64,000 nucleotides of DNA from Flaviramulus sp. BrNp1-15 (GCF_022259695.1 NZ_CP092099.1:3494001-3558000), one strand, 5' to 3'. Positions 1 to 9,760 are shown, counted from the stretch's first letter. Translations and numbers: made by a program. The notes: a model not told the origin generated them from the letters alone.

Positions 1-48
1 AGAAACAACTAAGGTAATAGCCTAAAATTAATCACTAACAATCAAAAA

Positions 49-2748
49 ATGAAACAACTTTTTATGCTGGTTATATTACTGGCAACAAGCATATCTTTTT
101 CACAAATAAAAATTGAAGGCGTTGTAAAAGATAGTATTGGCGACCCATTAGAGTTGGTAAATGTAATTGCTATAAATCAAGAAACAAAAGGATTGGAATC
201 TTATGGTATTACTAATGAAGCGGGTCGTTATAAACTTTCTTTATCAAAAAACACTTCTTATAGCTTACAAGTAAGCTATGTGGGTATGAAAACCGCTACC
301 GAAACTATTAGCACAAAAGAAGAAGACATTGTTAAAGATTTCACCCTTCAAAATGACAATGCATTGGATGCAATTGAACTAACTTATGAAATGCCTGTAA
401 CGGTGAGTGGAGATACTTTAATTTATAATGCAGATTCTTTTAAAACCGGAACAGAAAGGAAACTTGAAGATGTTTTAGAAAAATTACCTGGTGTTGAAAT
501 TAATGATGATGGGCAAATAGAAGTTGAAGGCAAAGTGGTTTCAAAAGTAATGGTTGACGGTAAAGATTTTTTTGATGGTGATACTAAACTGGCTACAAAA
601 AACATTCCTTCAAACGCTGTAGATAAAGTTCAAGTGCTAAAAAACTTTGCAGAAGTTGGTCAGTTAAGTGGTGTAACTAATAATCAGGACAATGTTGCTA
701 TTAATATTAAACTAAAAGAAGGTAAAGAAAATTTTTGGTTTGGTAATATTACTGCTGGTGGTGGTGCATCAGATAATAATGGATTATATATAATTCAACC
801 CAAGCTATTCTATTACAGTCCAAAATATAGCATTAATTTTATAGGAGATTTAAATAACACTGGCGAGGTAGCTTTTACAAGACGTGACTATTTTAATTTT
901 TCAGGTGGCTTTAGAAGCCCAAGTAGAAGCAGTGGAACCAACTTAAATCTAGGAAGCAATAACTTAGGGTTTCTAACACTTCAAAACAACAGAGCAAAAG
1001 ACATTAATACAAAATTTGGAGCAGCAAATTTTAGTTATTCTCCAAAAAAGACTTTAGACATAAGTGGGTTTGCTATTTTCTCTAACAGTAAAACAGAATT
1101 GCAAGAGAATAATTCTGTACAGTACACAGACGAAAGTTTAGGTATTCCAGATGAAGACACAGAAAGTAATACCATGCAGCGTAGCGATTTAGGCATGCTT
1201 AAATTAAGTGCAAAATATAAACCAAACCTTAGTAACCAATTAGATTATGATATTTTAGGTAGAATTTCAAAAGAGTCACAAGACCAAGGATTTTTCTCAT
1301 CTGTTTTAGGAAATATTGATCAAGTTGAAAACACTAGCCCTTACAGTATTAATCAAAATGTTAACTATTACTACACACTTGATGAAAATAATATTTTTGC
1401 TCTTGAAGCACAACATTTGTTGCAAGATGAAGATCCTTTTTATAATGCTATTTTAGAAGACAAAAACAATTATCAAACTACAGCAGATGCATTAGGTTTG
1501 GATGGAAATCAATCGGTTTACAATATTGCTCAAGATAAACGAGTAAAATCAAATCAATTAGATGCAAAATTGGATTATTGGAATGTGTTAAACCAAAAAA
1601 GTAATATCAATTTAACTTTTGGTACTATTTTAAGCAAGCAACAATTCAATTCAGAAATTTTTCAATTTCTAGATGATGGTTCAGAATTCAATCCAATATT
1701 TAATGATGGTATGCTTACTAATGATACCGATTATAATTTTAGCGACCTCTATTTAGGAATGCACTATCAATTTAAAAAGGGAATTTTCACTTTTAACCCT
1801 GGAGTATCTGCACATGCTTATAGTATAAAAAACATACAATTTGGAGAGACATATAAGGATGATTTCTTTAGAATTTTGCCTGATTTTGACATGCGTATCC
1901 AACTAAAAAAGAGTGAGAACATATCGCTACGCTATAGTATGCAAACCCAGTTTACAGACGTTACTAATTTGGCCAGAGGCTTAGTTTTAAACAATTATAA
2001 ATCACTTTATTTTGGTGATGAAGCTTTAGATAATGCCATTTCACACAATGTAAACCTGTCTTACTTTAGTTTTAACATGTTTAATTACACGAATGTATTT
2101 GCAAATTTAAATTATTCTAAAAGTATTGATCAAATAAGAAATTTGAGCAATTTTGAAAGTGTAATACGTACAAGCTCACCATTTAACTCTTCTTTTGCTG
2201 ATGAAAATTTTTCAGCAAGAGGACGTTTTCAAAGGCGTTTTGGCAAACTTCAAGCATCTATAAATGGTAACTTTAATTACTCTAAATTCAATCAATTTAT
2301 ACAAAATCAACGTTCAGTAAACGAAAATTACTCACAAACTTATCGTACTGAATTACGAACTAATTTTAGAGATGCACCAAATGTAGAGATTGCTTATCGT
2401 TATACGATTGCAGATAACGACCAAGGTACTTCTAGAACAAAGTTCTACACCAAAGCCCCATCTATAGAGTTTGATGCCTACATCTGGAAAAAATTAACGT
2501 TTAAAACAGATTATTCGTATAATAATTTTAGTGATGAAAATGGTACAATTAATAGTTTTGATTTTTGGAATGCCTCTCTTTCGTACAGAAAAGACAAAGA
2601 CGCAAAATTTGAATACGAACTTAAAGCCACAAATCTATTAAATACTAAATCAACATCACAAAGTAATAACAGTGCTTTTTCAGTAAGTGCAACCGAGTAT
2701 TTTATACAACCTAGATTTTTAACATTTAGATTGCGCTACGAATTATAA
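49..2748 (+). CDS. Outer-membrane beta-barrel protein with carboxypeptidase-like regulatory N-domain
   Basis: An 899-residue protein of the TonB-receptor-like outer-membrane family of Bacteroidota. Residues 1-18 form a signal peptide ending near SFSQ. Residues about 20-105 are a carboxypeptidase-D regulatory-like Ig fold (IKIEGVVKDSIGDPLELVNV). Residues about 110-220 resemble a plug (LEDVLEKLPGVEINDDGQIEVEGK, shortened: LPGVEI followed by VEVEGK-like text). The rest is Asn/Tyr/Phe-rich beta-barrel sequence ending in an aromatic-rich terminal strand (FRLRYEL). No SusD partner is adjacent, so the substrate is unknown. It stands alone before tRNA-Tyr. Confidence 0.85.
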   Translation: MKQLFMLVILLATSISFSQIKIEGVVKDSIGDPLELVNVIAINQETKGLESYGITNEAGRYKLSLSKNTSYSLQVSYVGMKTATETISTKEEDIVKDFTLQNDNALDAIELTYEMPVTVSGDTLIYNADSFKTGTERKLEDVLEKLPGVEINDDGQIEVEGKVVSKVMVDGKDFFDGDTKLATKNIPSNAVDKVQVLKNFAEVGQLSGVTNNQDNVAINIKLKEGKENFWFGNITAGGGASDNNGLYIIQPKLFYYSPKYSINFIGDLNNTGEVAFTRRDYFNFSGGFRSPSRSSGTNLNLGSNNLGFLTLQNNRAKDINTKFGAANFSYSPKKTLDISGFAIFSNSKTELQENNSVQYTDESLGIPDEDTESNTMQRSDLGMLKLSAKYKPNLSNQLDYDILGRISKESQDQGFFSSVLGNIDQVENTSPYSINQNVNYYYTLDENNIFALEAQHLLQDEDPFYNAILEDKNNYQTTADALGLDGNQSVYNIAQDKRVKSNQLDAKLDYWNVLNQKSNINLTFGTILSKQQFNSEIFQFLDDGSEFNPIFNDGMLTNDTDYNFSDLYLGMHYQFKKGIFTFNPGVSAHAYSIKNIQFGETYKDDFFRILPDFDMRIQLKKSENISLRYSMQTQFTDVTNLARGLVLNNYKSLYFGDEALDNAISHNVNLSYFSFNMFNYTNVFANLNYSKSIDQIRNLSNFESVIRTSSPFNSSFADENFSARGRFQRRFGKLQASINGNFNYSKFNQFIQNQRSVNENYSQTYRTELRTNFRDAPNVEIAYRYTIADNDQGTSRTKFYTKAPSIEFDAYIWKKLTFKTDYSYNNFSDENGTINSFDFWNASLSYRKDKDAKFEYELKATNLLNTKSTSQSNNSAFSVSATEYFIQPRFLTFRLRYEL

Positions 2749-2764
2749 AATTATTTGTTTTTTG

Positions 2765-2795
2765 TTTGTAGAATTAACAAACAATAATATATTTG
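2765..2795 (+). promoter_or_regulatory. Bacteroidota promoter for tRNA-Tyr
   Basis: A TTTG at 2765-2768 and TATATTTG at 2788-2795 are separated by 19 nt. This matches the Bacteroidota consensus TTG-N~19-TAnnTTTG. The expected start site falls a few bases before the tRNA at 2807. Confidence 0.65.
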
Positions 2796-2806
2796 CGAAC
2801 GGTTTT

Positions 2807-2888
<82 letters not shown>

Positions 2889-2892
2889 CAAT

Positions 2893-2922
2893 AAAAAAGC
2901 AAGCTAAATAGCTTGCTTTTTT
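2893..2922. terminator. Bidirectional intrinsic terminator
   Basis: The stem GCAAGCT/AGCTTGC with loop AAAT is flanked by A6 and T6, so it can act in both directions. It ends the tRNA-Tyr transcript on the plus strand. It also lies just beyond the last gene of the minus-strand arginine operon. Confidence 0.85.
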
Positions 2923-2954
2923 ATTTTTTAGTTTTTTATGAGTTTAGTCTAATA

Positions 2955-3689
2955 TTACTTCTTTTCAACAACAACATCTAACTCTGTAAAATCAAAGCTA
3001 CCATGACTTTTATAACCTTCAACAACAAAAGAAACTTCGTGCATTTTTCCCATTTCCATACCCAAAGATTCCCACTTCTTGAAGTGTTCAGAGATGTTTA
3101 TTGTACCACTATTTCTAACATCTCTACGAATACTAAAATATTGTGGAAACGTTGTATCACCAACTATTGATGGCTGATTAACCCTTATAGTTTCATAAAT
3201 ATCATAAACACTTCCGTTAACCTCGATTGTACCTTTTAGTTTTGAGCCTTTTGCCATAGAAGGGATCCAATTACGCCAATCTTCAATAATATAATATTCT
3301 GCCAATGGTTCAATAGTCCAACCGTAAACCGATAAATAGGAATTTCCTGCTTCTGTTTTTAGTTTGTAATTGCAATTATATGTAGTAAAAAATTCACCTA
3401 TTTCCTCATGCTCTTGTGTCTGGTCATAACTTAACCCTCGTCGTGCCAAATAATTTAAAATATTTGTCCATTCTCCACTAAAAGTAGCACCTTCCCCAAT
3501 AGTCATACATGCAGTTCCTTCAGCATTTTGATTCCAAAGTTCATACCGATAACCATCTTTTACACCTTCAATTTGATCAGAATCTTCAATACAAAATGTT
3601 TGAGAATTTAAGTCTTTGCAGCCAAGGAATAAAGTAATAAACGTAAAACTTAATACTGATATTATCTTATAAAAATTTAATTTTTTCAT
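2955..3689 (-). CDS. GH11 endo-1,4-beta-xylanase-like lipoprotein
   Basis: A 244-residue protein with the fold signature of glycoside hydrolase family 11. Residues 1-24 are a lipoprotein signal (LFLGC, Cys24). The family blocks occur in order: YELWNQNAEG (49-58), GATFSGEW (67-74), YLSVYGWT (118-125), PLAEYYIIEDW (128-138), QYFSIRR (183-189), SGTI..EHF (194-203) and VEGYKSHGS (223-231). The two catalytic glutamates of GH11 are present as Glu131 (nucleophile, PLAEYY) and Glu224 (acid/base, VEGY). Length fits a single catalytic domain. It follows argH by 15 nt on the same strand and no other xylan gene is near, which is odd. A binding-only or modified-specificity GH11 relative is possible. Confidence 0.82.
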   Translation of the reverse strand: MKKLNFYKIISVLSFTFITLFLGCKDLNSQTFCIEDSDQIEGVKDGYRYELWNQNAEGTACMTIGEGATFSGEWTNILNYLARRGLSYDQTQEHEEIGEFFTTYNCNYKLKTEAGNSYLSVYGWTIEPLAEYYIIEDWRNWIPSMAKGSKLKGTIEVNGSVYDIYETIRVNQPSIVGDTTFPQYFSIRRDVRNSGTINISEHFKKWESLGMEMGKMHEVSFVVEGYKSHGSFDFTELDVVVEKK

Positions 3690-3704
3690 AACAATTTTGC
3701 TATT

Positions 3705-4979
3705 CTATTTTGGAAATTTAAGTCTTATTTCTTCTAAACACAAATTGTGAATACTACCAATATGTGTATGTTTTTTTGAGGTATCAGGTACATAAGTTCC
3801 ATCTTGCACTTGTCCGCCAATTTTTTGGTAAGCTTCTCTAAAACTCATTCCATTTTCAACCAGTGTATTAATATTATCTACTGTAAAAAGATATTTGTAT
3901 TTATCGTCATTAATATCAATATCTTTTACAATAATTTGTTGAATGGAATAATTGAAAATGTCTAAAATATCTTTTACATCCTCAAAAGCAGCTATAATAT
4001 TTTCTTTTAACAACTGAAAATCTCTATGATAACCACTTGGCAAATTGTTGGTTATTAAAATCATTTCACTTTGTAAAGCTTGAATTTTATTACACTTACC
4101 ACGAATTAATTCAAAAACATCTGGATTCTTTTTATGTGGCATAATACTACTACCTGTCGTCAATTCATCTGGGAAGGAAATAAATCCAAAATTTTGGCTC
4201 ATATATAAACATACATCCATGGCAAAACGCGACATAGTATTACACAATCCGCCTAAAGCTGCAGAAATTGTGCGTTCGTTTTTTCCTCTAGCCATTTGCG
4301 CAGCAACCACATTATATTTTAATGTTTCAAAACCCATTTCTTTGGTTGTAAATGCTCTATCTATAGGAAACGAACTTCCGTAACCAGCTGCAGAACCCAA
4401 TGGATTTTGATCTACCGTTTTAATGGCTGCATTTAGTAAATACACATCGTCTATCATTAATTCTGCATAGGCAGAAAACCATAATCCAAATGATGATGGC
4501 ATTGCCACTTGCAAATGGGTATAACCTGGTAATACTCTGTCTTTATGCGTATCTGACAAACTTAAAAGTGTTTCAAAAAGCGTTTTAGTTTTTTCTTTAA
4601 CTAAACTTAAGTTTTCTTTATAATATAAATGAAGTGCCACTAAAACCTGATCGTTTCTTGATCGTGCCGTATGAATTTTTTTTCCAACATCGCCTAAAGA
4701 TTTTGTGAGTTCGAATTCTATTTTGGAATGCACGTCTTCAAACTGCTCGTCAATTACAAATGTTCCATTATCTATTTGGTCTTCTAAAACTTTTAAACCT
4801 CTTAGTAATTCAACCAATTCTTCAACAGTTATAATTCCTGCTTTTTGAAGCATTTTAGCATGCGCCTTGGATGCTTGAACATCATATTTCGCTATGTGGA
4901 TATCAATTTCCCTATCGTTACCTACAGTAAATTGTTCTATTTTTTTATCGATTGATATGCCTTTATCCCAGAGTTTCAT
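3705..4979 (-). CDS. argH: Argininosuccinate lyase
   Basis: A cytoplasmic 424-residue enzyme of the fumarase/aspartase superfamily that splits argininosuccinate into arginine and fumarate, the last step of arginine synthesis. The signature SSIMPHKKNPD (near residue 280) is the superfamily lyase loop with its catalytic Ser. ARSRNDQV near residue 106 and GYTHLQVAMP near 152 are typical ArgH blocks. The protein is slightly shorter at the C-terminus than the E. coli enzyme (about 457). It sits near the 3' end of the Arg/Pro operon, after argE. Confidence 0.96.
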   Translation of the reverse strand: MKLWDKGISIDKKIEQFTVGNDREIDIHIAKYDVQASKAHAKMLQKAGIITVEELVELLRGLKVLEDQIDNGTFVIDEQFEDVHSKIEFELTKSLGDVGKKIHTARSRNDQVLVALHLYYKENLSLVKEKTKTLFETLLSLSDTHKDRVLPGYTHLQVAMPSSFGLWFSAYAELMIDDVYLLNAAIKTVDQNPLGSAAGYGSSFPIDRAFTTKEMGFETLKYNVVAAQMARGKNERTISAALGGLCNTMSRFAMDVCLYMSQNFGFISFPDELTTGSSIMPHKKNPDVFELIRGKCNKIQALQSEMILITNNLPSGYHRDFQLLKENIIAAFEDVKDILDIFNYSIQQIIVKDIDINDDKYKYLFTVDNINTLVENGMSFREAYQKIGGQVQDGTYVPDTSKKHTHIGSIHNLCLEEIRLKFPK

Positions 4980-5014
4980 AATCTAGTTATTTAATTGTTG
5001 ATTCGTTGATTTGT

Positions 5015-6079
5015 TTAGACGATTACACGGTTTAACAATTCAATATAAATTTCAATGCCTTCTTTTATTTCGTTTAAATAAATAAATTCATCTGCCGAAT
5101 GTGAACGTGTACTATCTCCTGGTCCTAGCTTTAAAGACGGACAAGATAATGCAGCTTGGTCTGACAGTGTTGGTGACCCATAAGTTGATCTTCCCATTGC
5201 AATTCCGGCTTTAACCAAATCATGATTTAATGGAATTGATGATGAATTTAATCTTAAGCTTCGTGGTACAATGCTGTCGCAAGGTGCTTTTTTCTGTAAA
5301 ATATCTGCAACTTCTTGATTTGAATACGCATCGTTTACACGAACATCTATTACTAGCTTTACATCTGCAGGAACAGCATTATGTTGCTTTCCTGCGTTAA
5401 TTTGAGTAACCGTTAATTTCACATCACCTAAAGCTTCAGAAGTCTTTTTAAACCTAAAATCTTTAAACCATTTTAAAACTTCAATAGTATTATAAATAGC
5501 ATTATTATCGTTTGGATGTGCTGCATGACTTGGTGTTCCTAAAACCTCTGCATCAAAAACTACTAAGCCTTTTTCGGCAACTGCCAGATTCATCAAAGTG
5601 GGTTCGCCAACAATTGCGACATCTACTTTTGGAATCACCGCAAGCATACTGTTTAATCCATCTGGTCCGCTGCTTTCTTCTTCCGCAGAAGCTACAATAA
5701 CCAAATTATATTTTAAATCTTTTTGATTGTAGAAATAAGTAAAAGTAGCTATTAAAGATACCAAACACCCACCAGCATCGTTGCTTCCTAAGCCATATAA
5801 TTTTCCATCTTCTACAATAGCTTTAAACGGATCTTTTGTATATGCCGAATTTGGCTTTACAGTATCGTGATGCGAATTTAATAGAAGCGTTGGTTTGTTA
5901 TTATCAAAATACTTGTTGGTTGCCCAAACGTTATTTTTAGTTCGTTTGTATTCAATATTATAATTCTTAAACCACGTTTCAATAAGCACCGCTGTTTCAT
6001 CTTCTTCTGATGAAAAAGATTGTGTTTCAATGAGTTTTTTAAGTAACTCAATAGCTTCATTTGTTAGTTGCTGAATCAT
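5015..6079 (-). CDS. argE: M20-family acyl-ornithine deacylase (ArgE-type)
   Basis: A 354-residue metallopeptidase-fold amidohydrolase. The M20 metal site is visible as NSHHDTV (near residue 67), the aspartate in GSNDAGG (near 97) and AEEESSG (near 132). In this operon it should release ornithine from N-acetyl- or N-succinyl-ornithine, or act after carbamoylation on N-acyl-citrulline, which fits the adjacent N-acyl-ornithine carbamoyltransferase. The start overlaps the argB stop by 4 nt, which suggests translational coupling. Confidence 0.9.
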   Translation of the reverse strand: MIQQLTNEAIELLKKLIETQSFSSEEDETAVLIETWFKNYNIEYKRTKNNVWATNKYFDNNKPTLLLNSHHDTVKPNSAYTKDPFKAIVEDGKLYGLGSNDAGGCLVSLIATFTYFYNQKDLKYNLVIVASAEEESSGPDGLNSMLAVIPKVDVAIVGEPTLMNLAVAEKGLVVFDAEVLGTPSHAAHPNDNNAIYNTIEVLKWFKDFRFKKTSEALGDVKLTVTQINAGKQHNAVPADVKLVIDVRVNDAYSNQEVADILQKKAPCDSIVPRSLRLNSSSIPLNHDLVKAGIAMGRSTYGSPTLSDQAALSCPSLKLGPGDSTRSHSADEFIYLNEIKEGIEIYIELLNRVIV

Positions 6080-6852
6080 AAATACAGGGTTGTGAATTTT
6101 TGATTTCTATTACTAATAACCGTTGGATTTCCTATAATAACTTTTGAAACGCCTTCGTATAAAGCATGGTAACAGTTATCTAATTTGGGTAACATGCCAT
6201 CAACAAATGTTCCTTTTATTTTTAAAGTTTCGTAAGTTCCTGTGTCCATAAAATCGATTACCGAATTATCATCAGTAACAGATAATAAAACGCCATCTTT
6301 TTCGAAACAATAAATCAACTCGGTTTTATAATGTTTAGACAAACCAATCGCTAATTCTGATGCTATAGTATCTGCATTGGTATTTAAAAGTTGTCCATTA
6401 CTGTCATGTGTTATTGCACAAAAAACAGGAGTAATATCATTGTCTAATAACGCATTTATTGCAGCTGTATTTACTTTTTTAACATCACCTACAAAACCAT
6501 AATCTATCTTTTTAACTGGTCGTTTTACAGATAAAATTGTATTTCCATCTGCGCCAGTAAAACCAATAGCATTACATTGATTTGCTTGTAATTTTGCTAC
6601 AATATTCTTGTTGATTTTTCCAGCATAAACCATGGTAATAATATCTAAAGTATTAGCATCCGTAATACGTCTACCATCTATCATATAAACTGGCACATTC
6701 ATATCTTTAGCTAATTTGGTAGCTAATTTACCACCACCATGCACTAAAACCTTAGGACCATTAATTGATGAAAATTGTGATAAAAACTTCTCTAAAGCTA
6801 AATCATCATCTATAATGTTTCCGCCTACTTTAATAACTTTTAATTCCTCCAT
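6076..6852 (-). CDS. argB: Acetylglutamate kinase (N-acyl-glutamate kinase)
   Basis: A 258-residue amino-acid kinase family protein that phosphorylates N-acyl-glutamate. VIKVGGNIIDD at the N-terminus and VLVHGGGKLATKLA (about 36-49) form the nucleotide and substrate loops of ArgB. The later NTNADTIASELAIGL segment is also typical. Length matches the short, hexamer-insensitive ArgB type. It is flanked by argF' (1-nt gap) and argE (4-nt overlap). Confidence 0.95.
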   Translation of the reverse strand: MEELKVIKVGGNIIDDDLALEKFLSQFSSINGPKVLVHGGGKLATKLAKDMNVPVYMIDGRRITDANTLDIITMVYAGKINKNIVAKLQANQCNAIGFTGADGNTILSVKRPVKKIDYGFVGDVKKVNTAAINALLDNDITPVFCAITHDSNGQLLNTNADTIASELAIGLSKHYKTELIYCFEKDGVLLSVTDDNSVIDFMDTGTYETLKIKGTFVDGMLPKLDNCYHALYEGVSKVIIGNPTVISNRNQKFTTLYL

Positions 6853-6853
6853 T

Positions 6854-7792
6854 CTAAAGATTTTCTAATATTTTTTTAAGAACCAATTGCGCCGCATAAG
6901 TTCTATTATTTGCTTGTTCTATTACTAAAGAACTATCACTATCTAAAACTGCATCTTCTACAACCACATTTCTACGGACTGGTAAACAATGCATGAATTT
7001 AGCATCATTCAATTTTTGCTTTGTTATCATCCAATTTGGATCTGTATTCAACACTTTTCCGTAATCTTGGTATGAACTCCAGTTTTTGGTATACACAAAA
7101 TCTGCATCTTTAAAAGCTTCTTCTTGATTATGAAGAATTGGTGTGTTAGCTGTGATTTCTGGGTTTAAATCGTAACCTTCTGGATTAGTAATAACAAATT
7201 CTACATCCATTTTCTGCATAGCCTGAATAAAACTATTGGCTACTGCATGCGGTAATGCTTTTACATGAGGCGCCCAACTTAAAACTACTTTGGGTTTTAC
7301 TTTTTTTGAATGTTCTGAAATAGTAATCGCATCAGTTAAACCTTGTAGTGGGTGACCTGTAGCACTTTCCATATTCACGATTGGCACTGAAGCATATTTT
7401 TTAAAAGCATTTAAAACCTGCTCACTTTCATCTTTTTCTTTATCCGTTAATGTTGGGAAAGCCCTAACTGCAATTATATCGCAATATTGAGAAACCACTG
7501 CTGCAGCTTCTTTTATATGTTCTGCAGTGTTGCCATCCATGATGGTGCCATCTCCAAATTCTATTCCCCATGCATCACCAGAAACATTCATCACAATGGG
7601 ATCCATTCCTAAATTTAAAGCGGCTTTTTGTGTACTTAATCGTGTACGTAAACTGGAATTAAAAAACAGTAGTCCTAAAGTTTTGTTCTTCCCTAATGCT
7701 TTAAACTTAAACGGATTTTCCTTTAACTGTTTAGCTTCCTCAATCCAAGAATTGATATTATCTATATCGTGTATGGAGGTATAATTCTTCAT
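6854..7792 (-). CDS. argF': N-acyl-L-ornithine carbamoyltransferase (ArgF')
   Basis: A 312-residue transcarbamylase that carbamoylates N-acetyl- or N-succinyl-ornithine to the N-acyl-citrulline. The carbamoyl-phosphate loop appears as NSSLRTRLSTQKAA (45-58), followed by the distinctive WGIEFGDGTIMDGNTAEH (75-92), HPLQGLTDA and MHCLPVRRN. These differ from canonical ornithine transcarbamylase and match the AOTC/SOTC branch found in Xanthomonas and Bacteroides. Position 90, which in the literature as I remember it separates acetyl (Glu) from succinyl (Pro) specificity, is Ala here, so the acyl group is uncertain. Confidence 0.92.
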   Translation of the reverse strand: MKNYTSIHDIDNINSWIEEAKQLKENPFKFKALGKNKTLGLLFFNSSLRTRLSTQKAALNLGMDPIVMNVSGDAWGIEFGDGTIMDGNTAEHIKEAAAVVSQYCDIIAVRAFPTLTDKEKDESEQVLNAFKKYASVPIVNMESATGHPLQGLTDAITISEHSKKVKPKVVLSWAPHVKALPHAVANSFIQAMQKMDVEFVITNPEGYDLNPEITANTPILHNQEEAFKDADFVYTKNWSSYQDYGKVLNTDPNWMITKQKLNDAKFMHCLPVRRNVVVEDAVLDSDSSLVIEQANNRTYAAQLVLKKILENL

Positions 7793-7799
7793 TTTAATA

Positions 7800-8564
7800 T
7801 TATTTTACTTTGGTAAACGGCACTTTATTTTCAAAGGCATTTATAATAAAATTATCTTCTATCCCGTTTACAATCCATGTTTCTATATTTGCTTTTCTTG
7901 TTACTGAAGCGGCTTCAATTTTAGACAACATACCACCGCTACCGTGAGACGATTTTGAATTAACAACCTGCTTCTCTAATTCATTAAAATCTATTACTTC
8001 CTCTATAGTTTTTGGTGTTTTACTTTCAATAGAATCTTTAGTATAAATACCATTGGTATTAGTTGCGATAATAAATAGATCAACATTTAAAAGTGATGCG
8101 GTTAATGCACCTAATTTATCATTATCACCAAACTTAATTTCATCGGTTGCAACAGTATCATTTTCATTTATAATTGGTATGTAATTGTTGTTTACTAAAA
8201 CATTTATAGTATCTGAAATGTTTGTTTTACTTTCTTCTTTTTCAAAATCTGAGTATGACAACAAACACTGTGAAGTTAGCAAACCATACTCCCTAAAAAT
8301 CTCCTGATAAATACGAATTAAATGAGGCTGACCAATAGATGCCAAGGCTTGTTTTACATTTATAGCTTTACCTTTACTTTCTAATTTTACAAACTGTTTA
8401 GCCACAGCAATTGCACCAGAACTCACAATAATAAACTCACAAGTATCCTGAAGTTTTGCAATTTGGTTTGCTATATCTTCAATTTTACCTCTTGAAATAT
8501 TATCGGTTTCTTTGGTAAGTGTGTTAGAGCCTATCTTAAGTAATATGCGTTTCTTCTGCTTCAT
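7800..8564 (-). CDS. proB: Glutamate 5-kinase, short form without PUA domain
   Basis: A 254-residue amino-acid kinase domain that phosphorylates glutamate for proline synthesis. ILLKIGSNTLT starts the nucleotide fold and IIVSSGAIAVA, IINENDTVATDEIKFGDNDKL and GSGGMLSKIEAA are the characteristic ProB blocks. The E. coli enzyme is about 367 residues with a C-terminal PUA domain; this one ends after the kinase domain. It sits directly upstream of argF' and 1 nt after proA. Confidence 0.93.
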   Translation of the reverse strand: MKQKKRILLKIGSNTLTKETDNISRGKIEDIANQIAKLQDTCEFIIVSSGAIAVAKQFVKLESKGKAINVKQALASIGQPHLIRIYQEIFREYGLLTSQCLLSYSDFEKEESKTNISDTINVLVNNNYIPIINENDTVATDEIKFGDNDKLGALTASLLNVDLFIIATNTNGIYTKDSIESKTPKTIEEVIDFNELEKQVVNSKSSHGSGGMLSKIEAASVTRKANIETWIVNGIEDNFIINAFENKVPFTKVK

Positions 8565-8565
8565 T

Positions 8566-9759
8566 TTAACGTATTTGTCCGTTACCGTGAACGTACCATT
8601 TATTAGTTACCAAATGCTGTAAACCTATGGGACCACGTTGGTGTAATTTATCTGTACTAATTGCTAACTCGCCACCTAAGCCTAATTGTCCACCATCTGT
8701 AAATCTGGTTGAAGTATTATGATAAACTGCTGCAGTATCAACATTTTCCATAAACAATTTTGCTTCATCATTGTTTGATGTAATTATAGATGAAGAATGT
8801 CCACCAGAATATTTGTTTATCATTTTGATTGCTTCTTGATTTGAAGCAATTTCACCGATTACAATTTTATAATCTAAAAACTCTTCATACCAAATATCAT
8901 CTGATGGAATTTGTTCTAAATCATAAGCTTTTGAAATAGCATTATCTCCTAAAACTTCTATTTTAGAATCTTTTAATTTTGAAATTAATGTTTGAATAAA
9001 CTCGTTTTTATCAGCAAGATTTTCGTCAATTAAAACCTTATCAACTGCATTACACGCAGAAATTTTCGACTTACCATTCATGATAACATGTAAAGCAATA
9101 CCTAAATCGGCTTCCTTTTCAACATACACAAAGTTGTTACCACGTCCGCTAACTATTACAGGGCAAGTAGCATGCTGCTTCACAAAAGCGATTAATCGTT
9201 CACCGCCACGTGGGACAATTAAATCAACTTTTTGAGTTGGGTTTTCTAAAAAAGCCTGTGTTTCGATTCTGTTGAATTGTAAATATTCAACCCAATCTGT
9301 TAAGGTTTCATGTTTCTTTAAAGCCTGATGCCATAATTCAACTATTTTTAGATTTGATTTTAATGATTCTTTTCCTCCTTTAAGTAAAATTTTATTACCC
9401 GATTTAAATGCAATTCCAGCTGCTTCAACGGTTACATCTGGACGCGATTCGTAAATAATTAAAACCGTACCAAACGATGCTGTTTTATTATAAACCTGCA
9501 TCCCATTTTCATGCTTAAAACTAAAACGTTCTACACCAACCGGATCGTCTTGAGATGCTAAATGTGTTACCGATTTTATCATCTCGTTAACTTTTGAATC
9601 GTCAACTTTTAAGCGATCAAACATAGAAATATCATCACCATTATAAGCTTCTAAATCAGCTTTATTAATTTTAATAATAGCTTCACTTTCCTGCTCTAAA
9701 AGCACAGCCATTTCTAGCAATACTGCATTTCTTTTTTCTATGGATAATAAAGTATTCAT
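8566..9759 (-). CDS. proA: Gamma-glutamyl phosphate reductase
   Basis: A 397-residue aldehyde-dehydrogenase-fold enzyme that reduces gamma-glutamyl phosphate to glutamate semialdehyde with NADPH. FGTVLIIYESRPDVT (near 95), LIVPRGGERLI (near 180), and the catalytic Cys region SACNAVDKVLI are ProA signatures, as is the C-terminal STRFTDGGQLGLGGELAISTDKLHQRGP block (cited in part). The gene abuts argD and proB with 1-nt gaps, so proline and arginine enzymes are made from one transcript. Confidence 0.95.
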   Translation of the reverse strand: MNTLLSIEKRNAVLLEMAVLLEQESEAIIKINKADLEAYNGDDISMFDRLKVDDSKVNEMIKSVTHLASQDDPVGVERFSFKHENGMQVYNKTASFGTVLIIYESRPDVTVEAAGIAFKSGNKILLKGGKESLKSNLKIVELWHQALKKHETLTDWVEYLQFNRIETQAFLENPTQKVDLIVPRGGERLIAFVKQHATCPVIVSGRGNNFVYVEKEADLGIALHVIMNGKSKISACNAVDKVLIDENLADKNEFIQTLISKLKDSKIEVLGDNAISKAYDLEQIPSDDIWYEEFLDYKIVIGEIASNQEAIKMINKYSGGHSSSIITSNNDEAKLFMENVDTAAVYHNTSTRFTDGGQLGLGGELAISTDKLHQRGPIGLQHLVTNKWYVHGNGQIR

Positions 9760-9760
9760 T

